This document shows, piece by piece, positions 1-11,025 of a stretch of 64,000 bases of DNA; positions within the stretch are counted from its first letter, which is position 1, and every line of letters starts with the position of its first letter. A model generated the notes under the pieces. The model saw nothing but the letters and a program-made list of their open reading frames with translations, made no database searches and was not told the origin of the DNA. The stretch comes from Kuschelorhynchus macadamiae. Its lineage: Eukaryota; Arthropoda; Insecta; Coleoptera; Curculionidae. Position numbers and translations under genes: made by a program. Where the stretch lies: NCBI GenBank assembly GCA_030620095.1, contig JAUTXW010000869.1, forward strand, positions 717,501 through 781,500, read 5' to 3'.

Positions 1-573
1 CTATGGAAGGAATTGATCCCTTAGTTACGGTTTATTTTTTTGTTAGGTATATTTCCCTGTATTTAATCTAAACTTTGAATAGACAGTCCATCACGGTTTT
101 GTAGTTTTAGTACATTTGTACTAAATTTCATATATTATTGAAGGTAAAATAAAAAAGTAGATTGTAAGTATAATAAGGCCAAATTTCTTACAACTTACAT
201 ATGGCCGTGACTCTGGTAACCCCGACGTTAAAGTGCGGGACACGAAAGAAAACCGGGCGGTCCTTAAAAGAAAGGTTCATAGTCTTAAGCAAGCGGCAAA
301 GTAAAATTTGTGTACGCAAATTAATTTTATGTTATTTTATTTGTTGTAATAGTTTGCCGCTTCACCTATAAAGTGCGCCAGCTAAGCGGTACGGAAAATT
401 AATCGAGGATTTAGTAAATTTCGCACTGGTCCACTTGTAATTGGGATGTGCCTAGAGTCTCCATGCACTTGCCGCTAGAAGGTTTTAGCTATTTCCAGTG
501 GCACCTATACATTTCGAGCATTTGTTTTCATAAATGCGTTGCGTTGAATTTGAATTATTATTTCGAAGTAACG

Positions 574-786
574 ATGGCGAGCAAAAGAGGAAAAACAATT
601 CAAAGCGGTGCACGTGAAGTTATTGTGAGCGTTATAGAGGCCTGTACTAGAGAAGCTGAAAATAATAGTTCGACTATTCAAATTCAAAATCAAACAGAAC
701 GCGCTGCATTTTACACTTGTGTTTCGGAAAATAGTGTAAGAAAAATTCAAAGAGAACATAATGATCGCTCATGTTCTACTTCACCT
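574..786 (+). pseudogene. N-terminal fragment of a Tc1/IS630-type (DDE_3) transposase
   Basis: An ATG at 574 opens a frame beginning MASKRGKTIQSGAREVI, followed by about 55 residues ending in a helix-turn-helix-like stretch (SENSVRKIQREH). From memory this resembles the N-terminus of a common insect Tc1/IS630-like transposase group whose C-terminus carries an LPPYH...NPIE motif; a decayed C-terminal copy of that kind lies at 33280-34338. The frame stops making transposase sense at about 786, exactly where sequence matching the Penelope-like element begins, so that element probably inserted here. The catalytic part is not found on the far side. Family assignment is by resemblance only. Confidence 0.5.
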
Positions 787-1620
787 AATCTACAGTCGCT
801 TTTATGCGAAGTTATTCTGTCTTTTAGGACCCTAGAGGTTTGGCCTATGTAAATACCCTCACACTCTGAACAAGGAATACTGTATACAATGTTTGATGTT
901 TTTTGTATTTCATCCCTATCTTTTAATTTTGTAAAAGTGTTGCCTACTATTTTATTATGTTTAAAGGCGATTTTAATTGAAGGATCATACTTGAACAACT
1001 TGGTTATTTTTGTTGAAATTTCTTTTATGTTAAGGTAACGAAAAATAGTACCTCGGTCTGTTTTGAGAATCGAAGGCACTGATGTTGTGACTTATTCCAT
1101 CATTTCTCTCTCCAGGGTTGATTATTGGAGCTGTGGTATATAATAGTTTTTTTAATAACTTTTGTGGATATGAATTCTTGAGGAGAATATCATACAATCT
1201 TTTTAAGTTTTTTCTAAGTAGACTAGGGTGAGAAATCCTTTCAATACGTGTTTTTAGAGCCAATACTAGATTGATCTTTATTTTTTTGGGGTGGTTGGAA
1301 TGGAAATTAAGATATCTACCAGAACTGGTAGGTTTTATGTACCAGTCTAGTAAAAATCTGGTTGTTGTCATTCCTAATTAGTTTGGTGTCCAAAAACGGA
1401 ACACTATTGTCAGTTTCCCTTTCTACTGTAAACTGAATGTATTGGTTATATCTATTAAACACTTGTAAGACCTCTTCTACCCCTTCTCCAGGTACAGAAG
1501 TGATTAAATCATCCACGTATTTTTTTAAAAACGGTAGTTGAAAAGACAGTTTAGGAATGCAGTCATCCAACAAATCATCCATTACGTATCTTTCTCCCAT
1601 CATTTCTCAATACGGTTTCT
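787..1620 (-). pseudogene. Penelope-like element: reverse transcriptase to GIY-YIG, inverted segment
   Basis: Three minus-strand frame pieces follow each other. Residues read from 1603 contain FLKKYVDDLIT, the YxDD active-site box of a Penelope-type reverse transcriptase, then VPFLDTKL. The piece from 1371 has WYIKPTSSGRYLNFHS, the typical segment after the RT. The piece from 1079 ends in IPCSECEGIYIGQTSRVLKD, the start of the GIY-YIG endonuclease that marks Penelope-like elements. Two frameshifts separate the pieces and the 5' half of the RT is missing, so the copy is dead. The GIY-YIG domain is cut at about 787 and resumes on the plus strand at 1621, which shows an internal inversion. Confidence 0.85.
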
Positions 1621-1953
1621 GGTATTTACATAGGCCAAACCTCTAGGGTCCTAAAAGACAGAATAACTTCGCATAAAAGCGACTGTAGATTAATGAAAAA
1701 TACTTGTGCACTTTCAGAACACACAAATCAATCAGGGCATTTATTCAACTTTAATGATACCCAAATATTATGTAAGGAAACTAATTATAACAAGAGACTG
1801 TTTCTGGAAATGGTGGAAATATTTCTGAATCCTAATTCGTTAAATAAGAGAGCTGATATCGAAGACCTTAGTTCTATTTATTCAAATTTACTCAGTCTGA
1901 ACAATTATACGAACAACAATAATAGTTTAAATAACACAGAATTTTCCTTTTAA
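1621..1953 (+). pseudogene. Penelope-like element: GIY-YIG domain and C-terminus, plus-strand segment
   Basis: Reading from 1621 the plus strand gives YIGQTSRVLKDRITSHKSDC and continues through SEHTNQSGHLFNFNDTQIL to a stop at 1951-1953. This is the rest of the GIY-YIG endonuclease cut off in the minus-strand segment at 787-1620. The first ~70 bases (1621-1690) are also present, inverted, at 787-856. The frame is open from the GIY-YIG start to the stop. The noncoding 3' part of the element probably runs on to the hammerhead-like motif at 2451 and the (TA)n array at 2549. Confidence 0.85.
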
Positions 1954-2450
1954 AAAATATAGGTATTTGTACGTATTATATCCATATACCTTTCTATAGT
2001 CAGTCTCTTCATTTCGAGTAGTTTTTCGTAGGCATAAATTCGACGTTTATTTCATACTTGTTCTGGTTTGATTAAGATATTTCTCAGCTACTGATTTTTC
2101 TTTGTATCTGGATGTATATCGATGTGATTACATAGCTAAATCCTAGATCTGTGTTTCAATCATCCTGACAGAACGTACTATAACATTCTTTACATGTCAA
2201 AAAAACCTACATAAGAAATTTACTTGCTTCGTATTTCAATATAAAAATATATGGAGAACAGGAATTCCTGCCAGTATGTAAAATCTAATTTTAATGTTAA
2301 GGTCAAAGTGTGTTTGTTTTTCGCAAGAAGTTATCGATACTAATTGCAAAGCAGTGAGTACAATTTTCTACCTTTTTTTTTTTCTAAAAATCCTCAATTT
2401 CTAATTAATGTGCATACAGACATAAAAAACAAATTTCTTCTCATATTGCA

Positions 2451-2488
2451 GCCCTGAAGAAGGTAATAATCATTACCGAAAGCTTGGC
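2451..2488 (+). ncRNA. Hammerhead-ribozyme-like motif in the 3' region of the first Penelope-like element
   Basis: The parts, in order, are: helix I 5' strand GCC (2451-2453), core CTGAAGA, one extra A (2461), helix II GGTAAT/ATTACC (2462-2467 and 2472-2477) with a 4-nt loop, core GAA (2478-2480), a minimal helix III AGCT, and T (2485) as the expected cleavage base before GGC (2486-2488), which pairs with the first GCC. This is the layout of a minimal type I hammerhead, a motif known from Penelope-like elements. The extra A before helix II departs from the textbook core. Activity cannot be judged from sequence. Confidence 0.65.
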
Positions 2489-2546
2489 GTAGCTTAAAAG
2501 CAATTTAAATCTAAATTAGGACCGATACCCCAATAATTAGGTTACT

Positions 2547-2548
<2 letters not shown>

Positions 2549-2603
<55 letters not shown>
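2549..2603. repeat. (TA)n microsatellite
   Basis: Uninterrupted TA dinucleotides directly after the 3' region of the Penelope-like element. Confidence 0.97.
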
Positions 2604-2606
<3 letters not shown>

Positions 2607-2859
2607 CAAAATTTCAATTTGTTAAGAAAATACACTTTTATTGAAACTTTTGGTTTTTTACATTATTTATTGCTTTGTTACCTCCCCGTATAATGCTAAA
2701 AAAATTAGGCGAGAAAAGTATTTCCCTCGGCTGACTTTACAATAAACAATCTTTTAGAATCCGGAAAGCTTATTCAAATCGGTTAAGAAATTGCGGAACG
2801 CCTGCAATTTAAATGTTTTATCAAATGAACTAATGAATGAACTAAGAAATATGTTACAG

Positions 2860-3161
2860 GTTTACTCCTTTTGGAAATGGCATGGTCACTGTTGTTGTAC
2901 CGCAGCTTCGTCGCGGTGGTGAAAATAGCCTCCTTCTATGGAACATCGCCAATAGAGCGGCGCCTATGCATAATTTTGTTGGACACAGGGATGTCGTATT
3001 GGAATTCCAGTGGAGAGCAACAAGGTCAGACGATCCGAACTTTCAGCTCGTCACTTGGTCAAAGGACCAAACACTCCTTGTTTGGAAAATCGAACCTTTC
3101 TTGCAAAGGCTTTGTGGATATGAGCCAGACGAACTAAGCCTTTACGATGATAATAGTTCAG
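2860..3161 (+). CDS. WDR59: WDR59 (GATOR2 subunit), first exon in window: last WD40 blades
   Basis: WDR59 is a subunit of GATOR2, which acts at the lysosome and opposes GATOR1 to allow Rag-GTPase activation of TORC1 when amino acids suffice. This exon encodes FTPFGNGMVTVVVPQLRRG, then NSLLLWNI, a GH dipeptide in FVGHRDVVLEFQWR and TWSKDQTLLVWKIE. These are the final WD40 blades of the N-terminal propeller and match the corresponding part of vertebrate WDR59 closely. The acceptor AG is at 2858-2859 and the donor GT at 3162-3163; the last base (G) joins TT of the next exon to make Val. The ATG at 2882 is internal, not a start. Exons for roughly the first 240 residues lie upstream of the window. 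Confidence 0.95.
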
Positions 3162-3261
3162 GTAAGTTATTTGTATTTCAACGGACTTCAGCCTATTTGG
3201 TTAACTAAGCCAATATTGCCCCAACAGTAATGGTTCGTCTAAAAATAATAGTCTACAGTTT

Positions 3262-4242
3262 AAAGGAACCCGCACAATCCTTATGGGAAATGGCTTTCAG
3301 TCAATTTTCCTGAACATTTGCTATGTTGCAGTTCTCGATATCCTGATCGAAAGCTTTCATAGGCACAACTCATTTCTGCGGCGTCTTCGATATATAAGGC
3401 GTCAAAGTTGGCATTTTGCCTGTTCCTCATTTTATGCAATTTGTTTTATTTTTTTGTTTTTAAGTACTTAATAAGTCTTTTTTACAAAAAGTTCAATTAA
3501 GCTAAAACAAACAGTCTTTTGGCTAATGTTTTAATATGTTTATTAAACTTAAATGAATATTCAAGAATTGTATAGAAAAGACATTGAATGACATTACCGT
3601 GACCATGAATTTTAATACACTTTTTGTATTAGAGTGTATTGCCGTGATATTTATGTACAACGGTAAAAGTGACACACATTAATTATAGAACGAACTTGGT
3701 CAGTAAATATATCTGTTATGATTTACCTTTCCACGGTTTTATTTTTTTTTTTGAAAATTAAAATGTGTCACTTTTACCGATAACCTGTTTAAATATCCTT
3801 GCAGTAAGCCTAAGAACTCTAGATTTTCATATGATGAACAGGTTACAAATCTTTTCGATACGATTCTTGAATCTTTATTTAATGTTAATAAACATATTAA
3901 AAAATTAGCCAAATTTGAGTGTGTGTTTTGGTATAATTGAACTTTTTATAAAAATTGGCATTACAGTGTTTCAGGTGCGGTCGAATATGAAACAAAAATG
4001 ATCTCAATGTGGAAAACAATTACACGCTGATTTATTTGTACGCGTATTAAGTATTTAAAAAAACGCATGAAATAAGGAACAGGCAAAATTCCAACTTTGA
4101 CGCCCTGTATATTGCAAACTAGCAGCAGGATTGAGTTGTGTCTTTGAAAGCTGTCGATCAGGAGGTTGAAAACTACAACATAGCAAATTTTCGGGAAAAT
4201 TGACTGAAATTTATTTCCCGTAAGGATTGTGCGGGGTCCTTT
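3262..4242. mobile_element. MITE with ~200-bp inverted arms (mariner-like, nonautonomous)
   Basis: The left arm starts AAAGGAACCCGCACAATCC and runs to about 3450. The right arm (about 4050-4242) is its inverted, diverged copy and ends in GGATTGTGCGGGGTCCTTT. There is no transposase between them. An inner inverted pair around CGGTAAAAGTGACACA (3661-3676 and 3765-3780) may be a second small insertion. I could not define a target duplication, so the family is inferred from architecture. Confidence 0.7.
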
Positions 4243-4379
4243 GTAACACAATTTAGTGATTTTGTGAGTTCTTAAAATTTTAAAAAGATATCTTTTTAAA
4301 ATTATTTACTAGTAGGCCTTATTTGACACAGATTATCTTGCGAAAAGACACTGTATTATTTTTTCTTAAATACATTTCT

Positions 4380-5330
4380 ACTTGATATTTCTTTTAATTA
4401 TTCTGGTAGGTTATTGTATAATTTTATTATCTTATGATGTATAGGCTCGTGACCCACGTTAGACTGAATTTGTGGCAAATGAATGATTTTTCGTGGTTCT
4501 GTTAATATACATTGGTAATCAAGTTTCTGATTGCTTTGAGTTTTTTATAAAATGGCGCATGTACAGGGTGTATCCTGATATTTCGCCACCGCCTCTGTTG
4601 GTTTAATTTTAAGAGATAGAAAAAATGTTAAAAATAAAAGTTGTAGGGGTTATTATGTTATCTATGTATATAGGATGTCTCAAAAATGAGTACCAGACCC
4701 AACAAACATTTTTTTAAAGGAACACCCTGTATATTACAATTTTTTAAAATGGTCCTCTTGTTTCGGATATACCAGGTTTGGTACCTCTATCTTTAAAAAA
4801 ACCCGAGAAATTTGTCAAAAACCATGCCATAAGAGGCAATGTGGTAAAGATAGATGGAAAACGATCTATTACATAGTGGACTCAGGGAATGCGGGAGTGC
4901 ATTGCTTTTTAAGGCTCAATTTTGTCAAGTTTCTTTGGTATATTTAAAGATAAAGGTATCAAACCTGGAATATTTGTAATAAGCAAGAAGAGTTCGATTT
5001 AGAAACATATGTTGGGCCTGCTACACTTTTTTAAAATATCCTGTATACATAAATAATAATTTTCGATAAACTACGTAATAAATCCTACATTTTTTATGTT
5101 GAACGTTTTTTTCTATCTCATAAAATCAAACCAATACTCTGTACAATACGATTTTAAACCTATAAATATTTACCATATCAAAAGAACAATAATTATAATA
5201 GAACTTATCAGTTGGGTAGAGTGCAGGCAACCTTAATACATTTTTAATTGCTTTGTTTTGTAAAATGTTTCAAAGTTTGTAAGGGTTAGTATGCTGTTGT
5301 GGCCCAAACCGATATTAAATAATCATACGT
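4380..5330 (-). pseudogene. LINE remnant (CR1/Jockey-like ORF2 C-terminus), split by a MITE
   Basis: On the minus strand, 5330-5150 gives, with frameshifts, GHNSILTLTNFE and IKNVLRLPALYPTDKFYYN, resembling the region after the RT in CR1/Jockey LINEs (usually ...NKAIKNILRLP..TPT..LY). Beyond the nested MITE, 4560-4385 gives RTTKNHSFATNSV and KLYNN-like pieces typical of the extreme C-terminus of the same proteins. Many stops and frameshifts show an old, dead copy. The upstream RT domain is not present. Confidence 0.55.
4564..5141. mobile_element. MITE, 578 bp, inside the LINE remnant
   Basis: Starts CAGGGTGTATCC and ends CAATACTCTG, with TA on both outer sides (4562-4563, 5142-5143), which fits a Tc1/mariner-type TA duplication. 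The two halves are imperfect inverted copies of each other over about 250 bp (for example CCAGGTTTGGTACCTCTATC near 4778 against GATAAAGGTATCAAACCTGG near 4950). No coding sequence. A related inverted repeat lies at 21705-21992. Confidence 0.75.
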
Positions 5331-7214
5331 GACTATAAGCTTGGGTATAATACAAATATTTTCTTGCAGAACTTTTATTTTTATTTAATAGAACAAAAAC
5401 ACTAATCCCAATTTTACCTTGAAGCAGATATCGATTTAGACGCAATTTTAAGTGTAATAGAAGAAAATAGTATGAAAAAACAAGGTAATGTAGTTGTAGG
5501 CACACCGTGCTAAAGAGCTTGGAAAACTTGCGCTATACTACAGCGTGATTGACTTTAAGGCGAACAAAAATTTTTAGAGATAGAATATCAGTTTAAATTT
5601 TAAAATTATAGAATTTTACCTGAACTGCCAAAAATAAAAAATTTAGAATCGGAGGTTTGAAAAATGACCATCAACTTTTTATTTTAAATGCAATGCCCTG
5701 TATACTTTTAGTTTTTTGGAAAGACTTGATTTCAAGGAGAGCTGTCAGAAAATATTTAAATCATTTAATTTCATTTTAATTTATTTATTAGCTGGACCCT
5801 GGACTTACGATTTAATTCTTTTTAGGAATGACTTGGCGTATTTGATCCTATCGATTTTTCATTTATTTGTTAGATCTCTTCGCGAAGAAATATTAGATTA
5901 TGCGTATTGCTATATCTTTCTATAATAATAATACTGTAAAGTACTCTCCAGACTAAGGTTTTTTTAGCTGTATTTTGCCCAGACTATAAGCAAACGCATA
6001 AGAAAAAGTTCGATTTGACTTGATCTTCAGTCCAACCACAGTTATTGCGGAGACTCCGCAAAGTACCTTCATTAAGAAACGCCCTCCGGATCACAAAACC
6101 TATTCTCTAGCTTTTACTAGAGACTTCACAAAGTACCTTTATCAGGAAAAGTACCCTCTTTAAGCCTGTCTAACCCTAAATCTGACTTTAAAGTGTCAAT
6201 GATCTTAAGTCAATATTGTTTATTGGGCAGACGCCATAGAGCTCTCCTTATTATTGTGGCATATATCAGTAAATATACTACTCTACCTTTTTTTTTTATT
6301 AAAAGCCGAGTTTCTTGTCACATCTTCAATCCTAGCTGCGTACATATGTCACCCCAGATGAGGCCGTGCATGCTATTCGAATATAATATTAATACATTAT
6401 CCAACGTTATAAAGACTCTAAACGCCTGTATAGATTCTTATGAATAAGGTATTAAAAGATTCTTCTGTATCCCGCAAGTATTTTTAGGTACGTTTGCGTA
6501 AAAAGATAAATTTAACGTATTTCACCGTTTTTTGAATAACATTTTTTCTTTTGTTTTATTTTCATGTGCCCCATCTCTGCAATCGCGTACAAAGGTAAAA
6601 AAATTGTTTTGTATTGTAATACATTAATAAAAAATATAAAAAATAAAAACAAAAATAGTATTATTTTTTAGAAGGTGTTTGGTTTTGATTTATATGTTAC
6701 CTTATTTGGAAATTAATTCATTAATTTATTACACTGGTTTTAGCCCGAACTTCCCGCGTATTATCTTTTTTAATACATTTTATTTGTCAGTTTAAAGTAA
6801 AATAAAGCTGGTTATTTTTTCAATTCATCTAATAAAAGAAATCATTATGCTGATACTTTTTTAAACATTTTGTTAGACCTGTCATTTTGTTCCGCCGTTT
6901 AATGTAAATCAAACCGCCGAATTTGATTTGCATCAACATCTTACCATTATCCATTATACTGTTTTTTAAAGATTTTAAATTATTTATTTTCTCCATATTG
7001 GATTCGTACCAAACTCTTATCAGTTTATTTTTTAACACACGTTACTCTTGATTTTGCACAAAATTTGAAGTCAGTTGAAAGCGCTGTGTCCTTACACAGA
7101 TTTTCTAAAAGTTTTATTATTCCGCCATTTTGTTTTCCGTTATATTGGATTTGTACTAAAATGTTAACATTTTTTGTGCAAGATTTGAGTTTAATTAAAG
7201 TAAATAGCTTTTTT

Positions 7215-8299
7215 ACATATATTTCTCATTCACATTCTCAGAGCTGTGGTGTTAAGGTCTTGGGGTTCAGATCCAAAAACATGCCTGATGTTTTATAAGG
7301 CATTTACTAGATCTCTGTTAGATAACGGAGCAATATTTTATGGAGCAGCATGTAATTTACGCCTTAAAATAATTGATATAGTACAACATAAAGATTGAGC
7401 TTGAGATTGATTACGGGAGCGTTTCAATCCATTACAATTCAGGCGCTTCTAGCAGAGTGTGGCGAACCCTCATTATTTTTAAGGAGAAACGTATTAGCGG
7501 AGAAATAAATAATAAAAGCGTTTTAAATAAAGTTTTAGATCAGTTTAAATCCTACTATAAAATATATTCTGATGGATCAAAAAATAGAAATGGACTTGGT
7601 GGTGCCTTTGTAATCCCACAGACTAAAGTAACTAAAATGTATAAATGCCGAAGCGTTAGCTGTATTAAAATCTCTAGAATTTGTCAGTTTAGATAATACA
7701 ATATCCAACGTCCACCTTAACTATAAGCAATCCAACCTTAACTACAAGCATCCTATTATTGCCAGTATTTTAAACTTAATCTCTACACTTTTATCTAGAA
7801 AAATTAATAATAAATTTGTTTGGCAAAAGGTCATTCAGGTCTTTCTGGAAATGAACCGGCGGATAAAGCAGCAAAGGAAGCAAGTTCAGTGGGCCTTCCC
7901 TCAAAAGTTATTCCACATTCAAATTTATTTAGAATAATCAAAGAAAAAACACGGGAGAGCTGGAAGCAATTATATATAAATAATGCACTTAGTTCCCCTA
8001 CTCCGTACTCACTAATTTACCATAAACCTTTTATCCATAAAATGCAACTGTGTCGCAGATTGTGTTTTATTTTAGGTTTCTAGTTGGGTATGGTTGATTC
8101 AACAAACATTTACAAAATTAAAACTATCCGACACGTCATTGTGTTCATGTATGACAATGAATCATTAAATGACCTAAACCATAGACACCATTTTAAGCTG
8201 CTTTTAAATCATATTTCCTTTATGAGTAAAGTGCGTACTGATCCAAGTATAGAGAAAATCTTTATGAATTATTTGAAAAGCTCTAAAATAGTTATTTAA
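7215..8299 (+). pseudogene. LINE remnant with RNase H domain (ORF2 C-terminus)
   Basis: From 7240 to 7440 the plus strand gives KVLGFRSK, LLDNGAIFYGAAC and LRLITGAFQSITIQ in shifting frames, a pattern usual after the RT domain of RNase-H-bearing LINEs. From about 7550 comes YYKIYSDGSKNRNGLGGAF, the first RNase H motif (SDGS), then AEALAVLKSLEF (7650-7680) and AKGHSGLSGNEPADKAAKEA (7822-7880), the last RNase H motif. The tail (8084-8299) resembles the C-terminal region after RNase H. At least four frameshifts or stops kill the copy. RNase H points to the I, R1 or LOA side of the LINE tree; I cannot narrow it further. Confidence 0.75.
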
Positions 8300-8300
8300 T

Positions 8301-9237
8301 AAACTGCTGGCCATTTGCTTTGCACATCTCAAAATTTTTACCCAAATTTAAAGCGGAATTTTTCAAAAACTAAAAAAAGTAAAGCCTTTAAACATCAAAA
8401 ACCGCATTCTTATAACTTTTTTTTATCTTCAACCAATATCATTTTAAAAGTAAATGGCCAGCAACTCATAAAACTCCCATGTGTCAAATTTCAAACTAAT
8501 CGTAAAATTTTAACGCTGCTCCATACTGACACCGCCAACTTGTATTTTTAGTTTTAAAATTATAGTATAAAATTTTGCTCACACAGGTAATTAAGTTAAA
8601 TTTAATAGAAAAGCCTATATAACAAACGTTACTATAGCAACTTGAAGGTTTTTGTAAAAAAGGGTAAAAGGTAAAAAAACCGTTTGAGTAAATATGACTA
8701 TAGTTTATAAAAATTGTATCAGCATCAATGTTAATTCTTTCTTTGGTCTTTGAAAAGTAGCGCTCAACTTATATTGATAAGGATCTTTAAAAAAAATGCA
8801 AAAACTTTGTTATGTTACTGATTCAAAAATTGTGTAACACCCTGTATAATACATCTGTAGTTTTTTGATTAACGAAATCTTAACTAAGGTTAAATTATGT
8901 AAACATTATTAATAATGTTTACATAATTAACAGAATAGTTAAAAATGATTTTTTTTGGAGGTTCAGAAATTATTAAATTTACCCCGTATATTAAAAACTA
9001 AAAATTGCAGAAACTCGGGACTTACGAACTTTTGTAAAATTTGCACGATTTTATATAATACCCTACATATTATGCTGAGGACCATTTTGATGAACCGAGG
9101 CTGCGTTGACCAATTTTAGATAGATAGAGCCTTTAAACATCGGAAACCGCATCCCTGTAACTTTTTTAGTTTTTGAAAAATTCTCCTTTAAATTTGGGTA
9201 AAAATTTGGGATGTGCAAAGGAAATGGCCAGCAGTTT
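8301..9237. mobile_element. Inverted-repeat element (nonautonomous) with a central palindrome
   Basis: The ends are inverted copies: CTGGCCATTTGCTTTGCACA near 8306 and TGTGCAAAGGAAATGGCCAG near 9210. The arms extend inward through TTTTTACCCAAATTTAAA. A segment about AAAGCCTTTAAACATC lies in direct orientation just inside both arms (8380 and 9130). The middle holds a perfect 36-bp palindrome at 8893-8928. No transposase is visible and no target duplication was defined. Confidence 0.6.
8893..8928. repeat. Perfect 36-bp palindrome
   Basis: Two 18-base halves (AATTATGTAAACATTATT and its exact reverse complement) meet with no spacer near the middle of the inverted-repeat element. Confidence 0.95.
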
Positions 9238-10361
9238 ATTTTTGATGTATCTATAATCTATAGTTATCGACCACCTTTATTTCCTTTTCTTAAATGTTTT
9301 TCAATCTACCTATCCGGGTCCTCTAGTGTTTTGGGTGTATTTATAAAATGTCTTGCACTGGCCTCAGGACCAGAAATGTGTGTCCCTGTCTAAATTTCCC
9401 TTGCCTTATATATTTTCTCTTTAACTGTTTAGGTTCGTAGAGATTAAAGATCTAATATCTGGGATTTTAATTTTATTACATTTCTATCCTATTATTGCTT
9501 CTAATAAATCAACCTAAAATGGTCCTTTTTAGATTATGTAGAAAAAAATTAATTCTGGTGGCTAAAAGAGCTAAGTTCAAAGCCAAAAAAAAAAATATAT
9601 TTTTTAAACATTTTATTAGATCGTCGAATCGTTCCTCTATATTGGATCCGTTTTAAAATCTTACGAGTTAAATTAGTTAATAAAGCAGGAAGTTTTTTAT
9701 ACTGATTCTTGAAGCTTTCTTTTGGGCCGCCATTTTCTTTTGCGTTATAGGATTATTACCATGATATTACTAATTCATCACTAAATCACGACTTGATCCT
9801 TGTGCAAAATTTAATTTCAAATTAATAAGTACTTTCTTTACACAATTTTTTAAACCTTCTATTAGGCAGCTACTATCTATGCCACGCTTAATGTTTGTAC
9901 AAAATTTGGATTCAATTAAAATGTAGATTTTTTAATACAATTTTTAAACATTTTCTTAAGCTCCTATTTGGTTCTGACATATTGGTTTTCTGCCAAATTT
10001 GTATCAGTTCATTCCCAACTGACCTTTGATTTTTGTACCAAATTTGAAATAAATTGGATAATTCGTTTTTAGGCAGACAGACCGAAGGAATTAGGAAAAC
10101 ATGTTTTTCGGCATCTAGGGCCGTTAAAACATGAAGATCTGAAAAAATCTCGGAGAGTTATTTTTTCACGATTACAATACTTATCCCTGTTACCAGGGAA
10201 CTAAAGTTTAGAATTTTCTCACATATCTTCCGAACATATTCTGAGTATTCCAAATTTTAAAAGCACTGGGCGCTAAATTGTACGACTTTGTCCCCATTTA
10301 TTTTATTATATTTCTTACCTTTTACGAGATCCCAAGGTTTAATTATATTATCGTTTTGCAG

Positions 10362-11025
10362 TTGGAGGTGTCGATGAAAATGCTAGTACGGTATCTTCCA
10401 GAAAGACATTCAAAATTCAACCTCTTCAACAGGAATTTTCGTTGCTAAATGTTCACATTCCTAATTTGGAAGTAAAAAATATGGATTCGATGACCAGGGT
10501 CGTTACAGTGACGTCGAAAATAGGCAACTTTACGGTGAATATGCAAGTCACTTTTCCTAACGCTTATCCTCACGGAGTCCCACCAGTATTCCAACTAATG
10601 CCTGGTACTAATGTTAGTGATTCCATGGGGTCGCAGTTGCTCCAAACCATGAACCATTTAGCCCAACAGAGAGTCTCTAAAAACCGGACTTGCTTGGAAC
10701 CTTGCCTGAGGCAAATGGTTAGCAACTTAGAACAACTATCTACCGATATAGATACCGACCGGACGTTTGAACGGGTTTATGTAGAGCCAACAATTAGCGT
10801 TGATGGTTACAACGACGCCTACATTCCTTTCCCTAGAACTTCTGGAGCCAAATTTTGTTCGGTTAATATCCTGGTGTGTTTTGGACGACCGCTTCTGACC
10901 AGAAGAGTTGGAAATAAGAGCGACTCTGGTACTCCCAGAGCGTTATCTGCATTAGAAGGCATCTTGGCCAAAAGATCAGATCAAATGACGGTATCAGCTT
11001 ATTATTTCCAGAAACAAAAGCAACG
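10362..11025 (+). CDS. WDR59: WDR59, RWD-domain exon
   Basis: This 664-base exon reads VGGVDENASTVSSRKTFKIQ, then LQQEFSLLNVHIPNLEVK, the start of the RWD domain that follows the propeller in WDR59. The domain continues through TFPNAYPHGVPPVFQ to RTCLEPCLRQMVSNLEQL. A linker follows, containing IPFPRTSGAKFCSVNILVCF and SDSGTPRALSALEG, both strongly conserved in WDR59 orthologues. The first two bases complete the Val codon begun in the previous exon. The exon ends after CG of an Arg codon, before GTAAGT at 11026. The ATG at 10442 is internal. RWD domains are protein-interaction modules; in GATOR2 this region helps position WDR59 within the complex. Confidence 0.96.

Larger units (their letters stand above)
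1..2859 (+). other. WDR59: WDR59 intron sequence upstream of the first exon in the window (partial)
   Basis: This is the 3' part of an intron; its 5' end lies before base 1. It ends in the acceptor AG at 2858-2859. It holds a transposase fragment, a rearranged Penelope-like element, a hammerhead-like motif and a (TA)n array, each listed separately. I recognise nothing in 1-180, 1954-2450 (probably the untranslated 3' part of the Penelope element) or 2604-2857. Confidence 0.75.
6830..10080. repeat. Interrupted ~120-bp tandem repeat with CCGCCATTTTG units
   Basis: Diverged units occur at 6830-7210 and again at 9590-10080. Each carries a version of: a run of T with AAACATTTT, then a CCGCCATTTTGTTTT-like stretch, then ATATTGGATT.GTACCAAA, then TTTGAAGTCAATT. 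Spacing is about 110-130 bp. A LINE remnant (7215-8299) and an inverted-repeat element (8301-9237) separate the two blocks, so one array was probably split by insertions. Confidence 0.5.
3162..10361 (+). other. WDR59: WDR59 intron, 7.2 kb
   Basis: Donor GTAAGT at 3162, acceptor TTTTGCAG ending at 10361. It contains two long-inverted-repeat MITEs, a minus-strand LINE remnant, a second LINE remnant with RNase H, a third inverted-repeat element and an interrupted tandem repeat, listed separately. I recognise nothing in 5331-6829, 9238-9589 or 10216-10350 beyond A+T-rich sequence. Confidence 0.85.
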
